Shown here piece after piece: positions 59,966-64,000 of a stretch of 64,000 nt of DNA. This DNA is from Cellulosilyticum lentocellum DSM 5427. GTDB lineage: Bacteria; Bacillota; Clostridia; Lachnospirales; Cellulosilyticaceae. The position numbers and the translations under genes are program-made. The DNA lies in assembly GCF_000178835.2 (NCBI RefSeq), contig NC_015275.1, forward strand, positions 2,873,001 through 2,937,000, written 5' to 3'. The stretch's first letter is position 1. Each line of letters begins with the position of its first letter. The notes below the pieces were generated by a model. That model worked only from the letters and a program-made list of their open reading frames with translations, did not search any database and was not told the DNA's origin.

Positions 59966-62296
59966 TTAACCTTCTTCACTCATAGGCTCTCCATATAGAA
60001 CGCCCCTTGAACCTGTGGCAATAAAGAATCTCCCAAAAGTACGACTATCTCCCTCTATACTGTTAATGTCACCAAACATCTGATGCTCAGTACTTAATTT
60101 TACCCATGTTTTCCCCTCATCTAAAGAACGATAAAAACCATAATCACCTTTTAAATCCCCACAAATATATAAGGCTTTATCCTCTTTAAAATAATCACCA
60201 TTAGGTCTTATAACTCCTAGACCAATACGATAAATGATTTCGTCTTCATCACTGAGCTTCTTTAAGGAGAGTTGATCTTCACGCGCATCATACTGCATCT
60301 TCCATAAGCCTTTTTCTCTTAGAGCCATATAAAAAATACCTTCTTTTCCACTTTCACCTCTAATTTCAGTCTGGTTAGCGCAGTCAATCAAAGCAAAGTT
60401 CACTCCTTTAAGCTGCTGATTTACTGGATACTCTTTAAAAGAAGCTCCACTATCTTTACTTATATAAATGCTCCCTTCACTATCAAAGCCATACATAAGC
60501 CGGCTATTCATGCGATCCGCAAACACTTTCATACCTCTATGATTAATGCGCTTATTCTCTAAGTTATAAATCTCACAGCATTTAAAGCTTTTTCCTCCAT
60601 CTTCACTGTGAATCATGGTACACATAGGTAGTTCTATATTGTCAGCAATACTCCATACCAAATGGTCACAATCAGGTGATAAAGCTACCCACCCAGCATT
60701 TACATTAGGTTGTTCAATAGTCCTTAGCTTTTCATCTATTTCCTTAGACAAACCATATGGCATTTTTAGTCTTTCAAAAGTTTTTCCTTGGTCTTTGGAT
60801 AAAATAAGACCACCTTTTGTTTTACCTGTCCAATTACCTCTGGCTGTCACCACTAGTACCTCCGGATTTAGATCAGAATAGTCTGCATTAATACAAGTAA
60901 TATAACGATTCCCCTCGGCATCTGCAAAGGAATTGTCACAAGCCACCTTAAGGTCTTCAAAAGCAAATCCACCTAGATCTCCTAATATATCGATGAGCTT
61001 TACCTTTCCTGCTGGAGGACTATATACATTAAGATGTACTGTTTCTTCGATTCCTGTTGTATCATCTTGAAAATGAGGTAAAGTACTCATCAAATCTTTA
61101 GAACCAAAGATTCCTGTTCCTGAATTAAACCATACTTCATTCCCATTAAAAGGATTAATTTTAATATCACTTAGCCAATGTAAAATGGAATGACCACCAT
61201 TGTATTCTGGCTTCATATAAGAAGTAACAAAGCTTAAATTACCTAACTTCAAATCATCTAGTACAGTTTCCCAATGTTCACCATAATCATAAGAGCGATA
61301 AATACAATCTCCATCCTCTTTACACAAGGTTGTAGCTACTAATAATCCAGGTTGAGTTTTGCAAGAACTTATTCCACTAAAACCGTATTCTAAATCTTCA
61401 TTTGTTTCACTCTCCCTATAAGGCGTTATTTCCCTATAAGAGATGATCTTACCCTCGGTATCTCTTTCATAACGAATAATTCTACCGGCTAAAGCGTCTC
61501 CTGAATCACAGCTATAGCCATTCTCTTTCACATAAGACCGCCTACCTGTTTCTGAAAAGGTAATATATAAATAGTTACCATCATCATCATAACGTTGTGC
61601 CACATAACCTGACATTCTAGAACCTACCACATGAGATTTTTCAGGTTGCCATAGCTTTTCAAAATGACTGCCTCCATCATAAGATACATAGACGCTATGG
61701 CCTCTTTCCTCATCACTTTGCTTTGTTGTCACACCTGCAGTACCTACCACTAATGTTTTGGCATCCTTTGACTGCCATATAAAAGTCATGTACTTCTCAC
61801 CCTGTACTTCTAAACTCTCCCATGACTTCCCTAAATCTTTACTTCTTAAAAGTCCCCCTTGCTGGCTGGCAAAATAAATAGTCTGATCTTCCTGAGCATC
61901 TACAATGAGTCTTAGACCTGTCCCTCTTCCATTTAGGTTACCATGTACTAAAGTAGGGATTGCTTCATAGGTAAAACTTTTTCCACCATCCTTAGAAATC
62001 GCTAAAATGCCTTTATTGTCCTCATTCACACCACAAGCAATAAGTAGCCATTCTGGATGATTGATGTTTAAACCAATGGCTATAGGATAGCTTTCACTTA
62101 AATCTGTTTGTGTGACATGATCCATCAAACTTTTCCACTTGCTCTTTTCATAATCATAACGGTAAACGCCACCTATGTCTGTTCTGGCATAAAGTACATC
62201 TGGCTTTTGCGGATGAAATACAAAGCCTGTTACATAGCCCCCTCCTGGTATGGGTGCATGCTCATAGTGATATGGTATTTGCTTTTTAATTGTCAC
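59966..62296 (-). CDS. Glycoside hydrolase family 74 xyloglucanase-like enzyme without signal peptide (776 aa)
   Basis: Two seven-bladed beta-propellers are expected; many BNR-like Asp-box turns (SKDGGKSF, SYDGGSHF, SKDQGKTF, SLDEGKTW) are visible. Catalytic aspartates match Asp40 in YARTDIGGVYRY and Asp440 in ILGDLGGFAF, with the usual spacing of about 400 residues. SDIKINPFNGNEVWFNSGTG is also conserved. The start is GTG 62296 seven bases after AGGGGG. The N-terminus MTIKKQIPYHYEHAPIPGGG goes directly into the first blade, so there is no secretion signal, whereas most GH74 enzymes are secreted. It probably acts on imported xyloglucan oligosaccharides with the GH31 enzyme. Confidence 0.93.
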   Translation of the reverse strand: MTIKKQIPYHYEHAPIPGGGYVTGFVFHPQKPDVLYARTDIGGVYRYDYEKSKWKSLMDHVTQTDLSESYPIAIGLNINHPEWLLIACGVNEDNKGILAISKDGGKSFTYEAIPTLVHGNLNGRGTGLRLIVDAQEDQTIYFASQQGGLLRSKDLGKSWESLEVQGEKYMTFIWQSKDAKTLVVGTAGVTTKQSDEERGHSVYVSYDGGSHFEKLWQPEKSHVVGSRMSGYVAQRYDDDGNYLYITFSETGRRSYVKENGYSCDSGDALAGRIIRYERDTEGKIISYREITPYRESETNEDLEYGFSGISSCKTQPGLLVATTLCKEDGDCIYRSYDYGEHWETVLDDLKLGNLSFVTSYMKPEYNGGHSILHWLSDIKINPFNGNEVWFNSGTGIFGSKDLMSTLPHFQDDTTGIEETVHLNVYSPPAGKVKLIDILGDLGGFAFEDLKVACDNSFADAEGNRYITCINADYSDLNPEVLVVTARGNWTGKTKGGLILSKDQGKTFERLKMPYGLSKEIDEKLRTIEQPNVNAGWVALSPDCDHLVWSIADNIELPMCTMIHSEDGGKSFKCCEIYNLENKRINHRGMKVFADRMNSRLMYGFDSEGSIYISKDSGASFKEYPVNQQLKGVNFALIDCANQTEIRGESGKEGIFYMALREKGLWKMQYDAREDQLSLKKLSDEDEIIYRIGLGVIRPNGDYFKEDKALYICGDLKGDYGFYRSLDEGKTWVKLSTEHQMFGDINSIEGDSRTFGRFFIATGSRGVLYGEPMSEEG

Positions 62297-62348
62297 AACA
62301 CTTCCCCCTTGTATTCTATTTTCCTTTTGTTTTACATACTTCTTACTT

Positions 62349-62413
62349 TAACGGTATTATAGCTAATCCTTCTTCTTTAAGATACCCTAAAATGTTAAGC
62401 ATTTTTACCGTTA
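62349..62413 (-). promoter_or_regulatory. GH74-GH31 promoter bracketed by inverted TAACGGTA boxes
   Basis: TAACGGTA (62349-62356) and its inverse TACCGTTA (62406-62413) lie 57 bases apart. Between them a minus-strand TATAAT (complement of 62356-62361) is the likely -10, with a poor -35. One box is therefore at the transcription start and the other near -50, suggesting a looping repressor. The regulator is not in the window. Confidence 0.5.
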
Positions 62414-62567
62414 TATCTATTGAAATCATATTTTATTTATAACATTTTAACAACTCAAAATAAACTAACTCTCTATTATTTATCATCAAATTTTAATTTT
62501 TCTCTCACACTTTTCTAAGAGGCACACCTTATACTAAATTTATATTAAAGATAACGGAGGATTAAAT

Positions 62568-63086
62568 ATGGATCGCACATCATTACAATCAAAGAAATTT
62601 TGGGGACTTATTTTACTAGCCTTAGGTATTTATGGTATTTTAAATAACTTTTTTGACTTTAATTTTTTTAGTATGAGCCATTTATGGCCACTATTTGTAC
62701 TAATTCCTGGTTTAGCTTTCGAATATAGCTATTTTTCTACAAGACGTGCTCCGGGGGTCTTAGTACCTGGTGGTATTTTAACAACACTCGGTCTACTCTT
62801 TTTATTTGAAACGAGTACCCATTGGTTTTTCTCAGCTTACACTTGGCCAGTTTATATTTTAGCTCCTGCTATTGGCCTCTTTCAACTTTACTTATATGGC
62901 GGACGTTGCAAGGGCTTATTAATCCCTGTTGGTATTTTAACAACTGTTGCAGTTACTTGCTTTTCTTCTACTGTTCTTGGCCATTTCTTCTTCTTTATTA
63001 ATGGTTCTATCGTTTGGCCAGTTGCTTTAGTACTTATAGGTTTATTTATCTTATTGGGTAAAAGTGATTCGACTAAACATATGTAA
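62568..63086 (+). CDS. Four-to-five-helix membrane protein, LiaI/LiaF-TM (DUF5668)-like (172 aa)
   Basis: Short helices with repeated aromatic-rich motifs: KFWGLILLALGIYGILNNFF, SHLWPLFVLIPGLAFEYSYF, and AYTWPVYILAPAIGLFQLYL and GSIVWPVALVLIGLFILLG. The WP-x3-L-x-P/I-G spacing repeats three times, a hallmark of the LiaI-LiaF transmembrane region family. Members are often under cell-envelope stress control, but no two-component genes are near. Excellent ribosome-binding site (CGGAGGATTAAAT). Monocistronic. Function unknown. Confidence 0.8.
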   Translation: MDRTSLQSKKFWGLILLALGIYGILNNFFDFNFFSMSHLWPLFVLIPGLAFEYSYFSTRRAPGVLVPGGILTTLGLLFLFETSTHWFFSAYTWPVYILAPAIGLFQLYLYGGRCKGLLIPVGILTTVAVTCFSSTVLGHFFFFINGSIVWPVALVLIGLFILLGKSDSTKHM

Positions 63087-63090
63087 AATA

Positions 63091-63196
63091 AAAAGAGGCT
63101 GTCACAAAACGCCTATCAAATACAAGATATAGTCCAGCCCAAACTAATTGTTGGTTAAGTCTTGTATTAGAAAGTTATTTCGTGGCTACCTCTTTT
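63091..63196. repeat. Nested palindrome, AGAGGCT/AATACA repeat family, copy 2; bidirectional terminator
   Basis: Outer arms AAAAGAGG (63091-63098) and CCTCTTTT (63189-63196) enclose inner arms AATACAAGA (63119-63127) and TCTTGTATT (63160-63168). The left end AAAGAGGCTGTC matches the complement of the right end of copy 1 (48000-48072). It lies between convergent genes with A/T tracts on both sides, so it can terminate both. Confidence 0.7.
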
Positions 63197-63203
63197 TTAC
63201 TGT

Positions 63204-64000
63204 TTACTTTAAATCGGCATCTGGTAATAAACTCAAATAGCTTAAATCACCTCTTGCTTCGCTAATAAGCCAATAGTTGTTACCTTCTAATGTATATTTC
63301 TTAATCGTAATTTGTTCTTTTACTGTTTCAAACACCTGTCCTTGAAGCATTTCTTCTACCGCTAAAGTATAAACTAAAGTAGCTTCTGCTTGCTGCTTCT
63401 TATCTAAAATCGTTACCTTGCCTGCTGAAGGACTAGAACCACCTGTTACCCAACCTCGTTTACTTGCTAATACTTGTTGTTTTAGTTCTGGTGAAAGACT
63501 ACTATACTGCAATGCACCACTTCTTACTTGTTGACCTCTAACCCATAAAGCTAGAGTTTCTTCTGGTGTAAGAGGTGCCAGCACCTTTTGCATGTTTTCT
63601 AACTCTTTTTCAATTTGCTCTGGTGTAGGATAAACTATTTCAAGGCCTTCTGAAATCTTAGTAAGTTCTGCTAAAAAAATAGTATTAAACCATTCTGGTG
63701 TTACATAAAGCCGGTTGTTTTTAAAAGCATAATCATACGCTGCAAAAGATATGTTAAAACCATCATCGTCAATGGTGATACCAATAGGTTTTTGATGCAA
63801 CATAAAAGTATCATTACTTTTTAATGGATACGAAGGTATTTCTAAAGTTTTAACTCGATCTGGCAACTTATAAGTAGTGTCTTGATTTTCACTGGTTAAG
63901 CCATTTAAGTATGATAAATAAAGATGTGCTTCTTGATAAGTAGGATTTTCTATAGTTACAGTTCGTGTTTTTTGATCCCAGCTCACTGCTATTCCCATTT
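63204..64000 (-). CDS. Copper-amine-oxidase N-domain-type cell-surface protein, 5' part off the right edge
   Basis: The frame is open to the right edge; the first Met inside the window is not the start. The visible N-terminus GIAVSWDQKTRTVTI is the end of a copper amine oxidase N-terminal (stalk-like) domain, a repeat used at the surface of many clostridia, so a signal peptide should lie beyond the edge. The rest (about 265 residues) contains a second stalk-like stretch (DGFNISFAAYDYAFKNNRLY with VTPEWFNTIF) and a C-terminal domain with LTPEETLALWVRGQQVRSG and a final NTF2-like beta sheet. Function unknown. Confidence 0.75.
   Translation of the reverse strand, partial: MGIAVSWDQKTRTVTIENPTYQEAHLYLSYLNGLTSENQDTTYKLPDRVKTLEIPSYPLKSNDTFMLHQKPIGITIDDDGFNISFAAYDYAFKNNRLYVTPEWFNTIFLAELTKISEGLEIVYPTPEQIEKELENMQKVLAPLTPEETLALWVRGQQVRSGALQYSSLSPELKQQVLASKRGWVTGGSSPSAGKVTILDKKQQAEATLVYTLAVEEMLQGQVFETVKEQITIKKYTLEGNNYWLISEARGDLSYLSLLPDADLK

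Noticed and set aside
1-64000. CRISPR arrays, transposase genes and rRNA
   Set aside because: No regularly spaced direct repeats, no IS-type transposase reading frame with terminal inverted repeats and no rRNA sequence were seen in the window.

Overview
The window is low-GC, clostridial-type chromosome: AT-rich third codon positions, strong Shine-Dalgarno sites, several TTG/GTG starts, many hairpin-plus-T-run terminators and a CIRCE heat-shock operator. An anaerobic fermenter is indicated by the complete [FeFe]-hydrogenase maturation set (hydE, hydG, hydF), Fe-S type L-serine dehydratase (sdaAB/sdaAA) and diaminopimelate dehydrogenase. A plant-polysaccharide diet is indicated by a GH74 xyloglucanase-type enzyme next to a GH31 alpha-xylosidase-type enzyme. 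A cellulolytic member of the Lachnospirales such as Cellulosilyticum fits, but that name is a guess from gene content.

Layout. Bases 1 to about 8,570 are an integrated mobile element that runs off the left edge and abuts the 3' end of a tRNA-Glu(CUC) gene. It has a tyrosine integrase and CI-like repressor on one strand. Divergent from them are a Cro-like regulator, a small excisionase/AlpA-like protein and a primase-SF3 helicase, followed by an iteron cluster that looks like a replication origin. This is the plan of a phage-inducible chromosomal island (phage satellite). Two cargo genes, one with PD-(D/E)XK nuclease motifs, lie between the integrase and the tRNA. Bases 8,570-16,740 hold mostly host genes: ssb, a TerB/DnaJ membrane protein, dapA, an ERF annealing protein, a cation/proton antiporter with a divergent LysR regulator, a HAD phosphatase and a two-gene ABC exporter.

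Bases 16,875-21,536 are an exopolysaccharide-like operon (GT2 synthase, HEAT-repeat membrane protein, anchored glycoside hydrolase). Bases 22,385-31,020 are a divergent pair: a five-gene operon mixing a sugar-type ABC importer (binding protein and two permeases, no ATPase) with an HlyD-type adaptor and a MacB-like membrane protein, and an OmpR-type two-component system behind a shared repeat-containing operator. Bases 31,097-35,700 carry RidA, a small membrane protein, a Ca/Na exchanger, ddh and a heme catalase.

Bases 35,826-40,294 are the hydrogenase-maturation operon, preceded by a candidate structured RNA leader ending in a strong intrinsic terminator. Next come the serine dehydratase operon with a PTS-IIC-like permease, a VTT-domain protein, a rhomboid protease, a striking UvrD-like/LexA-like fusion protein, a CIRCE-controlled Hsp20 and a flavin reductase whose promoter overlaps a Fur/PerR-like box. 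Bases 48,152-52,593 are a MacB-type ABC efflux operon. Bases 52,962-55,049 are a FIST sensor plus soluble chemotaxis transducer pair. The right part has an ATP-grasp protein, an AEC transporter, the cytoplasmic GH74/GH31 pair, a small membrane protein and a truncated copper-amine-oxidase-N-domain protein cut by the right edge.

Start codons were moved from the longest open frame wherever a clear Shine-Dalgarno sequence pointed elsewhere. All domain calls are by reading motifs; no database search was possible.
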